58,979 bases of DNA from Candidatus Bacteroides merdipullorum (GTDB lineage Bacteria; Bacteroidota; Bacteroidia; Bacteroidales; Bacteroidaceae), in NCBI GenBank assembly GCA_019116045.1, contig DXCK01000060.1, forward strand, positions 1-58,979. Direction: 5' to 3'. The position numbers and the translations under genes were made by a program. The notes under the pieces were generated by a model. The model had not been told where the DNA came from. It saw only the letters and a program-made list of their open reading frames with translations, and ran no database searches. This document shows, in pieces, positions 34,267-43,311 of the stretch (its first letter is position 1; every line of letters begins with the position of its first letter).

Positions 34267-35878
34267 ACAGTCCCCATATCCGATGATTTCGGTAGCGCGT
34301 TGCACTTCCGGCAGGCACGTGTAGCGTGCCGTTTTGAAGCACTTGTTCGGCTCCGGCAAAGGTCTCGTCCGTGCAATAAGGCGGAAAATCGGCGTCTTGG
34401 ACATACAGGTCGGTAAGGGTGGGGCAGTTTTTGAAACAGTATTCAGACAAGTAGGACGTGCCTTTGCCAAGGACTACTGACTCCAGGCGGGCACAAGACT
34501 GGAAACATCCGTATGGCACGGTAGAGATGCCGTTCGGCAGGTTTATGCGCACAAGGCAGGCTCCGCTAAAGCTTGCTTGCCCTAATTGCGTGATAGACTG
34601 GGGCAGGAAGATTTCGCTGGCCGGAGCGTTGCAGAAAGCATAATCACCTATGCTCTGCACACCGGAAGGAACGGTGAACTGTTCGTCGGTTTTCCCTTCC
34701 GGATACCAAAGCAAAGTAGAGGCATCGGCGTTATAGAGCACGCCGTCGGTGGTGCTGAAGTGTGTGCAGGAAGCAGGCACCTCTATCCGCGCGAGGCTGG
34801 TACATCCGGCCGACGGGCTGAAATGAGTCAAGGCAGAAGACAAGCGGAGCCGCTGAAGGTTGGAGCAACCATCGAAAGCGTAGGCTTCCACCGTTTCTGT
34901 ATTGTCTGGCAAAAACAATTCTTTCAGTGCGGTGCATTGGGCGAACAAACCGTTGCTTGCACAACGGTCACTTGTGTAGTGATGTCCGTCGTAGCTACTG
35001 CCTCCCGCTTCGATGGAAACGTCGCTCAAGTTCAGCGTTTGCAGTTGGCCGGCGGTATCTTCTCCGTCCATTCCCCGGCCCATCATGTCGCGCAGAAAGC
35101 GAAAGTCCGTCCCGTTCAGCGGTCCCGCAATGCTGAGTGTGGTGAAGTTGTACTTCTCGTCTTCGCTTATGGCTTCCGGCAAATCTCCAGCTTCGGTCAG
35201 GATGACTGCCTGCGAGGTGTGGAAATGATAAGGTTCGCTGCGTGTTTCGCCGATGCTGTTGGCAGCAAACGCCTGTATGACATAATCTGTCTCTATCTGT
35301 AGGCCGCCGACGCGTGCACGTAGCAGTCCTTCCGTGTCTGTTTCCAATAAAAGGCATTGTTCTTCCGAACTTCCTTCCACGTAATAGTATAGTCCGGTAG
35401 ACGTAATTGTTTCTCCGCCATTATCAGTGATTTCATAAGACACGGTGATGCTGAGCGGGCTTTGGTTGATTCGGGTGATATGGCTGACCGTGGGCACTTT
35501 GTTCGGCTGGGTGGTGAATGTGTATGTGTCGCTGTGGACAACGCTGTAGCCGTTGCTTGCTTCCAAACAAAAATAATACGTTGTACCTGGTTGCAGGTCA
35601 TTTAAACGGGCCGTGGCTTGCAACGTGCCTGCCTGGCAGGCCGCCACTTGTTCCATGTTTTCCGTAGTCCCGTAGCGGAAATACATATCGCTGACCGTTC
35701 CATTGCCGTGCAGAATAACCTCACCAGTCAGCAAGGCACTGGTGCGCGTCACTTCGGTCGCTTCGTTCACCTGAAAAGAAGGCAATAGATAGTCGGGACG
35801 TTCGTCTTCGCTACAAGCGGCCAACAGGCAGGTTACGAGACTTGTTGTAAATAAGAATAGACGATAAATGTGTTTCAT
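34241..35878 (-). CDS. Fibronectin-III-like and BspA-type LRR surface lipoprotein
   Basis: 545 residues from MKHIYRLFLFTTSLVTCLLAAC; an ATG two codons upstream (35884) is also possible. SEDERPDY after the Cys fits surface export. Two FN3-like domains follow (about 40-125 and 130-220: TSALLTGEVILHGNGTVSD, LNDLQPGTTYYFCLEASNG, ETDYVIQAFAANSIGETRS). BspA-like LRR_5 repeats follow from about 240 (LQTLNLSDVSIEAGG, CTALKELFLPDNTETVEAYA, VPSGVQSIGDYAFCNAPA). The end is VPAGSATRYRNHRIWGLF. Such proteins mediate adhesion or binding. It is the third gene of a unit with the putative outer-membrane and WG-repeat genes. Confidence 0.86.
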   Translation of the reverse strand: MKHIYRLFLFTTSLVTCLLAACSEDERPDYLLPSFQVNEATEVTRTSALLTGEVILHGNGTVSDMYFRYGTTENMEQVAACQAGTLQATARLNDLQPGTTYYFCLEASNGYSVVHSDTYTFTTQPNKVPTVSHITRINQSPLSITVSYEITDNGGETITSTGLYYYVEGSSEEQCLLLETDTEGLLRARVGGLQIETDYVIQAFAANSIGETRSEPYHFHTSQAVILTEAGDLPEAISEDEKYNFTTLSIAGPLNGTDFRFLRDMMGRGMDGEDTAGQLQTLNLSDVSIEAGGSSYDGHHYTSDRCASNGLFAQCTALKELFLPDNTETVEAYAFDGCSNLQRLRLSSALTHFSPSAGCTSLARIEVPASCTHFSTTDGVLYNADASTLLWYPEGKTDEQFTVPSGVQSIGDYAFCNAPASEIFLPQSITQLGQASFSGACLVRINLPNGISTVPYGCFQSCARLESVVLGKGTSYLSEYCFKNCPTLTDLYVQDADFPPYCTDETFAGAEQVLQNGTLHVPAGSATRYRNHRIWGLFKTIVDDL

Positions 35879-35899
35879 GTTCATATCTTTCATTCTTTG

Positions 35900-36892
35900 T
35901 CAGAAATGCCATCCGATACCTATGGCTGCTTCCCAATATTTTCCTCGTATGGTCATGACGCCAGCAGAGACAGCTATGCGGTAGAAACGGTAAAGCCCTC
36001 CAATTTCAGCACAGATTCCCTGGTGGGTATAATACGTGTTGCGCATCCAAAGTCCTTCGCTCTGTTCCCATGCCAATAGGCGCCTCCCGTAGCCAAGACC
36101 TTCGTATAAACAAAAGTCACCCGCTATCCGGTGGATGCCTCCAGCCATGACCAGCCATCGCCCTTCTTCCGTCTGTCCGGTGTAATATGGTGTTTCACCA
36201 TTGCTCAATGTGCCGTAGCGGTCACACTCAGCTTGTGTATGGGGAGTAGAGTGAAAATCGGTCTGTGCCAACAGATAAGCACCGTGCCGTCGCATAAGTG
36301 CCAGCCTGATGCCGGCAGATGGTCGGTCGCTATGAAGGCCAGCGTTGAGCATCACCAGCCCTTGGAGCCGTTCGAGTGGGCGACGGGGGCGGAGCGGGGA
36401 TGGTTCGGGCAGTGACTCCACAGCATGTAAACAAGTATCCAAAGGGTATGGGTGGGGTGATAACGCAGGCAGTTCTTGGGGCTGACGGTAGTCTAACGGA
36501 GGCGTCAGCCATAATTCGTATGTCATGCGTGATTCTAACGGGGTGGAAAACCGATAGTCGCGCATCACTCCCCATTGAGGATGTTTGATGGTAATCATAA
36601 CACTTCCTGCCGGTAGATATACCCAAATCTCACCTACTTCGTTTTGGCGTTTCACGATGCCTAACGGTGAAGAAAAAACAAAGTCTTGGTCTCCTACTAC
36701 TTTTATTAGCGCACAGGCTTCGTCGTTGAGGTCTCTCACAGGGGCAATGTAAGCCGTAATATCGTTGGGCAGCGCACGGAATGAACGTACACTGAAGTCT
36801 TGTGCTTTTGCGCTCTCTGTCGTCAGGTGGGCAAAGACTATTAAGAAGAGGCAAATACAGGCAGGTGGCAGACTGATGAGGCGTTGTTTCAT
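35900..36892 (-). CDS. Secreted protein with DLNDEACALIKV domain and barrel-like end
   Basis: 330 residues with signal peptide (ICLFLIVFAHLTTESAKAQ). The first part (about 38-130) reads ITAYIAPVRDLNDEACALIK, then EIWVYLPAGSVMITIKHP and MTYELWL. This is a domain I remember from several Bacteroides envelope proteins with PEGA-like features; its role is unknown. The second half (about 180-330) has alternating strands ending in an aromatic residue (YWEAAIGIGWHF), as in outer-membrane barrels. It overlaps the WG-repeat gene by ATGA and ends shortly before the LRR lipoprotein gene, so all three are likely one operon. Confidence 0.7.
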   Translation of the reverse strand: MKQRLISLPPACICLFLIVFAHLTTESAKAQDFSVRSFRALPNDITAYIAPVRDLNDEACALIKVVGDQDFVFSSPLGIVKRQNEVGEIWVYLPAGSVMITIKHPQWGVMRDYRFSTPLESRMTYELWLTPPLDYRQPQELPALSPHPYPLDTCLHAVESLPEPSPLRPRRPLERLQGLVMLNAGLHSDRPSAGIRLALMRRHGAYLLAQTDFHSTPHTQAECDRYGTLSNGETPYYTGQTEEGRWLVMAGGIHRIAGDFCLYEGLGYGRRLLAWEQSEGLWMRNTYYTHQGICAEIGGLYRFYRIAVSAGVMTIRGKYWEAAIGIGWHF

Positions 36893-38739
36893 TGCAGGTT
36901 GAAGTTACGGATGCTGAATATCTCGTTTTCGGGCAACAGCGTATGGTCTGGTTGTATACGCGGTTGCCAGGTGCGTACATGTATTTTGGGGGAAGTTTCA
37001 TCCCGGAAATCCCATAATAAGAACAGGTAGCCGTCGTCAGAATAAAGGTCAGAATGATATTCTTGTCGGAGGCTGACTCCATAAATGCCCTGTTGAGTGG
37101 GGTGGCGCATGATGTGGAATTTGCTGAACTTTACGTCAATGTTCTGGTTTGCCTTGAAAACTTCCTTCAAACGGTCCAGATATTGCCGTTTGCTTTTGAC
37201 GTTGTATACCACTTGGGCAGAAGGCAGATAGTTTGCTTCTTTCTGCGGCGTAGTGTGTACGACTGTGCCTACCACTATCAGTGCGTTTTCGCTGAAAAGT
37301 TGTTCTAAAAAATCTATATCTTTAGTTGTGTATGAGGTACGCAAATGTTCTACGTAGTTCAATATCATCCGTCTGTTTTGGCTGTCTTGTTCTTCCAGTT
37401 TGCCTGATACTACTTTGGCAGCTTCTTGGTAAAACGGATGTTGGCGTGTTACTTCTCTCCAGTCTTTATTTTCTATCTGAGTGTGTGAAGATGTGTGCAG
37501 AGGGGTATGCCCCATAATTGCTTCTTGCTGTTTTTCTTGTTTTTCTTTGGTGGCTTTGGGCATGAGAGGTGAGCTGAGTGAGGTGCTGTCTTCGCTTTCT
37601 TGTCTGATGGTGAATAGCTGAGGCTTGAGACGTTGGGCTGTACTGTCTTCTGCGATAAAGGCAAAACCGCTGTCTGTCAGTTTTCCTTTACGGTTGATAA
37701 AGTGATAGCTTGTTTTGTCTTTGACTATGGCATGGCCGTCTGCGTAGAAGTTGCTGATCGTATCGAAGCAAAAGGCAGTCACGGTTTTTCCTGAAGTATC
37801 CAGCAATCCCCATTGATTCCCGTGACGGGCAGCAACTCGGTCTCTATCTACCATAAAAGCATCTTGGTAGATGGCCGGGATGCTGATTTGCCCTTTGTCA
37901 TTCATGCAACCGCTTCCCTCGTCGATACGTATTGTTATCGTTTGGTGGCAGAAACGTGAAGCTTGCAGGACAGAGGTTGGAAGATAAAGCACAGCATCGC
38001 CTTGTTTGTTTAAAAAACCGAGATGCCCGTTATGTAGTTCTTTAAATAGAAGCTTGTTGCTGGAAAACCGAGTGTCAAGCAAACAGCCAGACAGACGTAC
38101 GTTGCCAATCACTTGCCCCTCGGGATTTATCAGTTGGTAACCGGTTTCACCTTGACTGTTGTTCATGCCTACTAACGCTATCTCTTCACAAAAATCGTAT
38201 GCTACATCGTAAATGGGGGGAATGATGATATTACCTTCCGTATCCACATAGCCGTATTTGCCTTCACGTGTGACGAAAAGCGCTCTTCCGTTGCTGAAGT
38301 TGTGCATTTGCACGATGTTGTACTGAGGGTATTGTGCGGTAGAGGCGATATCACGTCCTTCTTTGTCAATAATCAATATCGGGCCATCTGGCGTTTCTTG
38401 GGCAAGTGCGACTTTATCGAAGAAATAACCAATACGAGCGAATGTACGCAAAGTGACCGGAACTGTAGGTTGATTGATTGTATAGAGTTGCAGCAGTCCT
38501 TGGGTGGAAGGCAAGGTAAACATGTCTCCTACTACTGCTGATGGTTGTTGGGCAAAGGTACCGGCTGGTATGCGCACAGAGCCATCGGTGTTGACAAATC
38601 CCCATGCAGTGTCTTGTCCATTGTGGAAAGGCAGTGCTTTCACAATCCCATTGCCAGTTTGTTGGCAGGCAACCAACAGGCTGCACAAGCTGGCGGCAAA
38701 CGTGAAGAGGCTGAAGTAATAATTTATCTTGCGTATCAT
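36889..38739 (-). CDS. WG-repeat lipoprotein with C-terminal NTF2-like domain
   Basis: 616 residues from the ATG at 38739 (MIRKINYYFSLFTFAASL, lipobox LLVACQQ). The open frame continues upstream to 38787, but the TATCTTTG promoter lies inside that stretch. WG beta-repeats fill the first two-thirds (WGFVNTDGSVRIPAGTF, KYGYVDTEGNIIIPPIYD, HLGFLNKQGDAVLYLPTS, QWGLLDTSGKTVTAFCFD). After a charged linker (MPKATKEKQEKQQEA), an NTF2-like domain follows (about 480-600: LEQLFSENALIVVGTVVH, KRQYLDRLKEVFKANQN). Ligands are unknown. It heads a three-gene unit. Confidence 0.85.
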   Translation of the reverse strand: MIRKINYYFSLFTFAASLCSLLVACQQTGNGIVKALPFHNGQDTAWGFVNTDGSVRIPAGTFAQQPSAVVGDMFTLPSTQGLLQLYTINQPTVPVTLRTFARIGYFFDKVALAQETPDGPILIIDKEGRDIASTAQYPQYNIVQMHNFSNGRALFVTREGKYGYVDTEGNIIIPPIYDVAYDFCEEIALVGMNNSQGETGYQLINPEGQVIGNVRLSGCLLDTRFSSNKLLFKELHNGHLGFLNKQGDAVLYLPTSVLQASRFCHQTITIRIDEGSGCMNDKGQISIPAIYQDAFMVDRDRVAARHGNQWGLLDTSGKTVTAFCFDTISNFYADGHAIVKDKTSYHFINRKGKLTDSGFAFIAEDSTAQRLKPQLFTIRQESEDSTSLSSPLMPKATKEKQEKQQEAIMGHTPLHTSSHTQIENKDWREVTRQHPFYQEAAKVVSGKLEEQDSQNRRMILNYVEHLRTSYTTKDIDFLEQLFSENALIVVGTVVHTTPQKEANYLPSAQVVYNVKSKRQYLDRLKEVFKANQNIDVKFSKFHIMRHPTQQGIYGVSLRQEYHSDLYSDDGYLFLLWDFRDETSPKIHVRTWQPRIQPDHTLLPENEIFSIRNFNLQ

Positions 38740-38744
38740 GAGGA

Positions 38745-38752
38745 CAAAGATA
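38745..38752 (-). promoter_or_regulatory. -7 box of the WG-repeat operon, near-leaderless
   Basis: The minus strand reads TATCTTTG followed by five bases (TCCTC) and then the ATG at 38739. This is the same geometry as the DUF4105 promoter. No clear -33 TTTG is present. Confidence 0.55.
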
Positions 38753-38850
38753 ACTGAAAAATGGGATGCTTTCTCTTTTCTATACACTAAAATAAGAAAG
38801 AAAATGTAGAAAGCATCCCGATGTGGGGTGAAGTTTGCGTGAAGGTGTCT

Positions 38851-39726
38851 TTAGTCATCCCAGTCTTCCAGTTCCCCTCCTATTTCTATCTTTATTTGTT
38901 CGGGGTTCTTGGAAATGACTAACTGAACATTGTGCTGGATACCTTGTTTGAATACGAACTTGCTTTCGTATAAATAAGATACTCCTTGCATGATAACTTC
39001 TACTAACGGCTGGCGGTTATCCAGACGTTGGGGTACGATGATGGCTGCATATCGGCGGTTTCCTAAACTTTGGGCTCGTACGCTCTGCGTTGTGGCATAA
39101 GGGTCGCGTGTTACGATTCCCACACTTAAATCGATTGTAGCTTGGGGGACGGTATTGTGTATATACACTTCTGCATTATCTGGCAATTCCCCTTCATAAT
39201 CTTCACCTTTGACTAATTGGATAAGCATACGGCTCATACGGTGATTGAACTGCAAACTTATCGGAGTGTTACTTGCGGTAGCAGCTAAACGAGAAGCCCA
39301 CAAGAAGTCACTTTTTTCGTAACCTTCTTCTGCATTTTGGTCTGTAGCTATGCTAAAAGGCAAATTGTCTACTGATGGCACTGTTTCTATTGGGGGATAG
39401 TAGGAATAGATGTTGTAAGTGCCGCCATCCCAATAAATGGGCTTTTCGGAAGTCCACTGTGAGCCATCGAAATTTAAGGTAGCGTTGTTTACGTAATTGC
39501 CAGACACTTCCAATGGCTTGTCTTGTTGTGTGATGAAGAGGCCTACGCGGTCGCCGCTTTCAAATGTATTGTCCGTAACACGGGTTTGTTGGCCGGGATA
39601 GGAGATGTCGAAAGTCATGACGTTGGGAGTGTCCTGAGTTCCTGTAGATGCATACTCATCCTGGCAAGAGGTAAGGGCAAGCAGCATAGCTGCTGCCCCA
39701 GTTGATAGAACATTATATAGTTTCAT
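38851..39726 (-). CDS. Fimbrillin-family (Mfa-like) lipoprotein
   Basis: 291 residues from the ATG at 39726 (MKLYNVLSTGAAAMLLALTSC, then QDEYAST). The open frame upstream to 39840 has no signal and is ignored. Fimbrillin-like landmarks are TRVTDNTFESGDRVGLFITQ, KPIYWDGGTYNIYSYYPP, KSDFLWASR, ISLQFNHRMSRMLIQLVKG, YAAIIVPQRLD and FKQGIQHNVQLVIS. Such proteins are pilus subunits or pilus-like surface lipoproteins. It lies 25 bp after the M64 fusion gene, so it is probably cotranscribed with it and the other fimbrillin. Confidence 0.87.
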   Translation of the reverse strand: MKLYNVLSTGAAAMLLALTSCQDEYASTGTQDTPNVMTFDISYPGQQTRVTDNTFESGDRVGLFITQQDKPLEVSGNYVNNATLNFDGSQWTSEKPIYWDGGTYNIYSYYPPIETVPSVDNLPFSIATDQNAEEGYEKSDFLWASRLAATASNTPISLQFNHRMSRMLIQLVKGEDYEGELPDNAEVYIHNTVPQATIDLSVGIVTRDPYATTQSVRAQSLGNRRYAAIIVPQRLDNRQPLVEVIMQGVSYLYESKFVFKQGIQHNVQLVISKNPEQIKIEIGGELEDWDD

Positions 39727-39751
39727 ATCGACTTGTTTTTTGATTGTTATT

Positions 39752-42700
39752 TTATTTTCTGTTCTTTTGCAGCGGACTTCCTTTGTGTATCTGAGGTGGC
39801 AGTTGGAAACCGTGTACGCTGCGTTCTGTTTGTGCGGCATCCAGTCCGCGGGTAGTCACGCTGGCATCGGTCTTGTCGTTGGCTTTGAAGTCTTCGAAAG
39901 AGTATGCTTCGCCGGCATAGGCCTTGATACGCTTCACGATGCTTTCACGGCTGATGGCGCTGTAGTAAGGAATGTCGTTGTTCATGCAACTGTTCTGTTC
40001 GGAGCGGAACACGCCGCGGTTGTGCATGAAGCCACCTTCGAAGATGTCTACGTAGTCGCTGTATTGCGGGTCGAAGATGAGGTGGCTCCAGGGCACTTCG
40101 TTCATCTTGCCGGTGAGCGATAGGTTGTCGTACCAACCCAGGCCCTTGGCCCAGTTGAACTCAAAGACGTGACCACAGCAGGTGCAGGTACAGAAATCAA
40201 TGAACTCGTTGTGGTAGATATACTCGTCGCCCAGTTTGCCGAAGCCGTGGCCTCCGGCTTCATGCTGGATGACACCGCGTGTGTCCAACGGATAGCCGTA
40301 GGTGCTGAGCGGACAGAAGGCAATGGCCGAACCGTCTTCCCACATTTGGCAGATGCCGCCATAATCGGTACTGTTGGGCACCATGATGATGAGTGACTGA
40401 TGAAGGTTGTCACGCGTTACGTTCGTACCCATGTCGAGTGCATATTGGAAGGCCGCGTCGTAATCGCACTTCAGGCCTACGCCGCCCGTGTAAGTGGTTT
40501 CGAACTTGGCGTAGCGGATAGTGTTCACTGTGCCGATGCCGCTTTCGGGCGATACGGCAATAGCGGTATAGACGTTGAAATAGTCACGGTAGGTCGTGTA
40601 CGGTTCGATTCCGAAGAAGTTTTCTACTTGTTCTTGCATATTTTCCATATACTTGCCTTCTGAGATATCTTTGGCATCATAACCGTCTCCCAAGAATACA
40701 AGGTTGATGCCACCGTTGTTGCCGCGCGAGGCTTTTTGTAAGGTAATGACTTCATCTTCTCCGTATTGATAATCGTATTGGCTGACGGTGCACTTATGGC
40801 GATAGTCCTGGTCCTTCAGTTTGAAGACGATTTCGCCAGTGCGGGTAGCGGAACCCTGGCTCATGGCATGGATGGTGAGCGTTACTTCCGTCTTCTTGCT
40901 GCCTTCGTTGGCAGAAAGGCTGCACCAGTCGGGCATGCTTTCCACTACCCAGTCGCCTTCGGCGTCAATCACGAGGTTGCGTGTACACTCGGTATTGATG
41001 GCATTGGCAATGCTGGGGCGGCATACCAGTTCGCGGTGAGCGGCAATACGCTTGAAATCGCTCCAACCTGCTGCGGCTTGGTATTGCTGGATGGCGCTTT
41101 CGGGTACTTCGAGGGTGAAGTTGTCTTTGGCGACACCTTCGAATGCTGATGCTTGAGTATAGGCCGGGATACTACCTTTGCAGACAATGCTTCCAATGCC
41201 TGTGCACATGTAGAAGGCTTGGTTCTGTATGCTTTCCAGACTTTCTGGGAATACTAAGCCTTCGATACTACGGCAACCGTAGAAAGCTCCTTGGCCGATG
41301 CTTATCACTTCTTCAGGAATTTCGAGGATACCCATTAGTCGCCAGTTAGAACCATCGTTATAGCTTCCGAATACATTAGCACCTATTGTTCTGAGTCCTT
41401 TGGGTAATTTGAGTTCTCCAGAAAAGTCACACCCGCAGAATACATTGTTACTTAATACAACTAAATCTTTGGGAAGGCTTAATTCACCTTTGAAATGTGT
41501 ATCCTGGAAAGCAGCTTCACCAATAGTGATGATTCCGTCATGTAATGTCAATGTGCCGTCGAAACCGCAAGAGGCAAAAGTACTGGATGGAATCGCAGTT
41601 ACACCTTGTGGAATGCTTAGGCTACCTGTTATATTTGAGCAGCCGTGAAATGCTCCATCTTCTATTTTTTTCAGTTTATCAGGTAAACGTAATTCTCCGT
41701 ATAAATTGGTACATTCTGCGAAACATGTAGTACCAATATATTCTACTTTGTTTGGAAGTATCAGTTCGCAAGTGAATCCGCAATATCCGAAAGTACCTCC
41801 ATACCACCAAAGATCCCATCCGTCGCCAATAGAAGTCAAGGTACTGGGCAACGATAAGGAGCCAGTTAATGATTTGCAGTTATAAAACGCACCAGCTTCT
41901 ATTTCTGTTACCCCTTCAGGTATGTTCAGTGTCCCAGTCAGGTTTTGGCAATCAGCGAAAGCGGCAATACCAATCTTTGTCAGTTTGTCGGGCAGCACCA
42001 GATTCAGTAAGGACGATTTGTATCGCATGGCTTCGTAGGGCATCTCATAGTCATTGTGGGGATAGTCTCCAGGTACGCCACCTGTCAGTTTTTGGGTTCC
42101 TCCCCTGATGATGACTTCTTTCAGGTTCAGGGCGTTGAGCATCTCCATCGAATCTCTCATAAAGTAGAAATCCTGTGCATTGACTTCTCCCGTAATCTTC
42201 AAGTTCTGCAATTCCCGGTAGTCCTTGTTTGCCGCTGCGATGGAGTCTTTCAGATGGCCGGCGCTGGATTCGATGACGATATACTCTTTCATCGTTGCGT
42301 CGTGCGACACATCGTCGTTCTCCCATGCTGTGATGCTTTCGTTAATCAGGGTGAAGGTGTATTCGCCGGTGGCTTCTTTCTTGTCTACTTTGATGGAGAA
42401 GTTGTGCATCCGGCCACTCTCGTAGGTGAAGTCTTCTTCTTTGCTGAAGGTGTAGGCTGTGCCATCTACGGTGATGCTGAAGAGCACGGTGCCTGCGGTA
42501 ATGGTCTGGGGAACAACGATAGCGCGGAAAGCATCGTTTTTCACGTAAGGGATGGTACCCGTTTCGCTCGCTTCTCCAGTAGCGGTCACGGTTCCGTCGG
42601 CCAAGTTGATGAGAGCATTGCGCTTGGTATTCTTTATCAATACTTGTTTCTCCAGACTGGTCCATTGGCCTTCGGCAAAGCCTTCGCCTTCGACGAGGGT

Positions 42701-43255
42701 GATGCGCGGGCTGCTCATACGGTGGCGCATGGGCAGCATGATGACGCGGTCGGTGGGGGCTATGTTGGTGGCTTTTCCCCAGAGGAAGTCACTGGCTTCG
42801 TAGCCGCCCATGCCTGTGGTAGTGGTTTCGGTGCTTTGGTCTTTCTGCACTTCGAAGGTGTAGGCGTTGACATCGTCGGGCGAGGCGAAGGGGTAATATC
42901 CATAGACGTCGATAGGGGTATGTTCGTCTTTCCAGTAGACATCGTAGGCTGAGTTCCAGCGGTTGGTAGCTTCTTCGTAGGTGTGTTTCACGTTGTTGCC
43001 TCGGTTACCGCTGTTTTGCAGGGTGCCTGGTGTGTTTCCTTGGTAGTCTACGATGTAGACGCCTATTTCGTCGCCGTCGCAGAAACCGTTGTCGTTGACG
43101 CGGGTTGTGGCCGTTTGGTCGATTTCGCCTGAGAGGGTGATGGGGCGTTTGTTGCCGTTATCGTTTCCGTAAGAATCGAATGTGTCGTCGTTGCAGGACC
43201 AGAGGATTGCCAGCAGCGAGAGCAGGATCAGGCTTTTCGTGGTGAAGATTCTCAT
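39752..43255 (-). CDS. Fimbrillin-like, LRR, BACON and M64-type metallopeptidase fusion lipoprotein
   Basis: 1167 residues from the ATG at 43255 (an ATG at 43264 is also open). Lipobox LLAILWSC with NDDTFDSY after it fits surface export. Domains: fimbrillin-like (about 40-310; GDEIGVYIVDYQGNTPGTL, YEASDFLWGKATN, LPMRHRMSSPRITLV); BspA-like LRR_5 repeats (about 330-735; LVLPDKLTKIGIAAFADCQN and others); BACON-like (about 740-810; GDWVVESMPDWCSLSANEG); and an IgA-peptidase-M64-like domain (about 815-1100) starting ASRGNNGGINLVFLGDGYD. The zinc motif is HEAGGHGFGKLGDEY, with H998, E999, H1003 and D1010. It is probably a surface protease carried on adhesion domains. The LRR part is AT-richer than either end. 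Confidence 0.88.
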   Translation of the reverse strand: MRIFTTKSLILLSLLAILWSCNDDTFDSYGNDNGNKRPITLSGEIDQTATTRVNDNGFCDGDEIGVYIVDYQGNTPGTLQNSGNRGNNVKHTYEEATNRWNSAYDVYWKDEHTPIDVYGYYPFASPDDVNAYTFEVQKDQSTETTTTGMGGYEASDFLWGKATNIAPTDRVIMLPMRHRMSSPRITLVEGEGFAEGQWTSLEKQVLIKNTKRNALINLADGTVTATGEASETGTIPYVKNDAFRAIVVPQTITAGTVLFSITVDGTAYTFSKEEDFTYESGRMHNFSIKVDKKEATGEYTFTLINESITAWENDDVSHDATMKEYIVIESSAGHLKDSIAAANKDYRELQNLKITGEVNAQDFYFMRDSMEMLNALNLKEVIIRGGTQKLTGGVPGDYPHNDYEMPYEAMRYKSSLLNLVLPDKLTKIGIAAFADCQNLTGTLNIPEGVTEIEAGAFYNCKSLTGSLSLPSTLTSIGDGWDLWWYGGTFGYCGFTCELILPNKVEYIGTTCFAECTNLYGELRLPDKLKKIEDGAFHGCSNITGSLSIPQGVTAIPSSTFASCGFDGTLTLHDGIITIGEAAFQDTHFKGELSLPKDLVVLSNNVFCGCDFSGELKLPKGLRTIGANVFGSYNDGSNWRLMGILEIPEEVISIGQGAFYGCRSIEGLVFPESLESIQNQAFYMCTGIGSIVCKGSIPAYTQASAFEGVAKDNFTLEVPESAIQQYQAAAGWSDFKRIAAHRELVCRPSIANAINTECTRNLVIDAEGDWVVESMPDWCSLSANEGSKKTEVTLTIHAMSQGSATRTGEIVFKLKDQDYRHKCTVSQYDYQYGEDEVITLQKASRGNNGGINLVFLGDGYDAKDISEGKYMENMQEQVENFFGIEPYTTYRDYFNVYTAIAVSPESGIGTVNTIRYAKFETTYTGGVGLKCDYDAAFQYALDMGTNVTRDNLHQSLIIMVPNSTDYGGICQMWEDGSAIAFCPLSTYGYPLDTRGVIQHEAGGHGFGKLGDEYIYHNEFIDFCTCTCCGHVFEFNWAKGLGWYDNLSLTGKMNEVPWSHLIFDPQYSDYVDIFEGGFMHNRGVFRSEQNSCMNNDIPYYSAISRESIVKRIKAYAGEAYSFEDFKANDKTDASVTTRGLDAAQTERSVHGFQLPPQIHKGSPLQKNRK

Positions 43256-43311
43256 GTTAATCATATCGGAGTGTTTTTAGTTTTTTGTTTGTTTGGTTGT
43301 CTGTGGAAGGG

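Noticed and set aside
40218..40264. Frameshift or sequencing error at the zinc motif
   Set aside because: The reading frame is intact on both sides with sensible domain sequence, so the extra Gly in HEAGGH is an amino-acid insertion, not a frame error.
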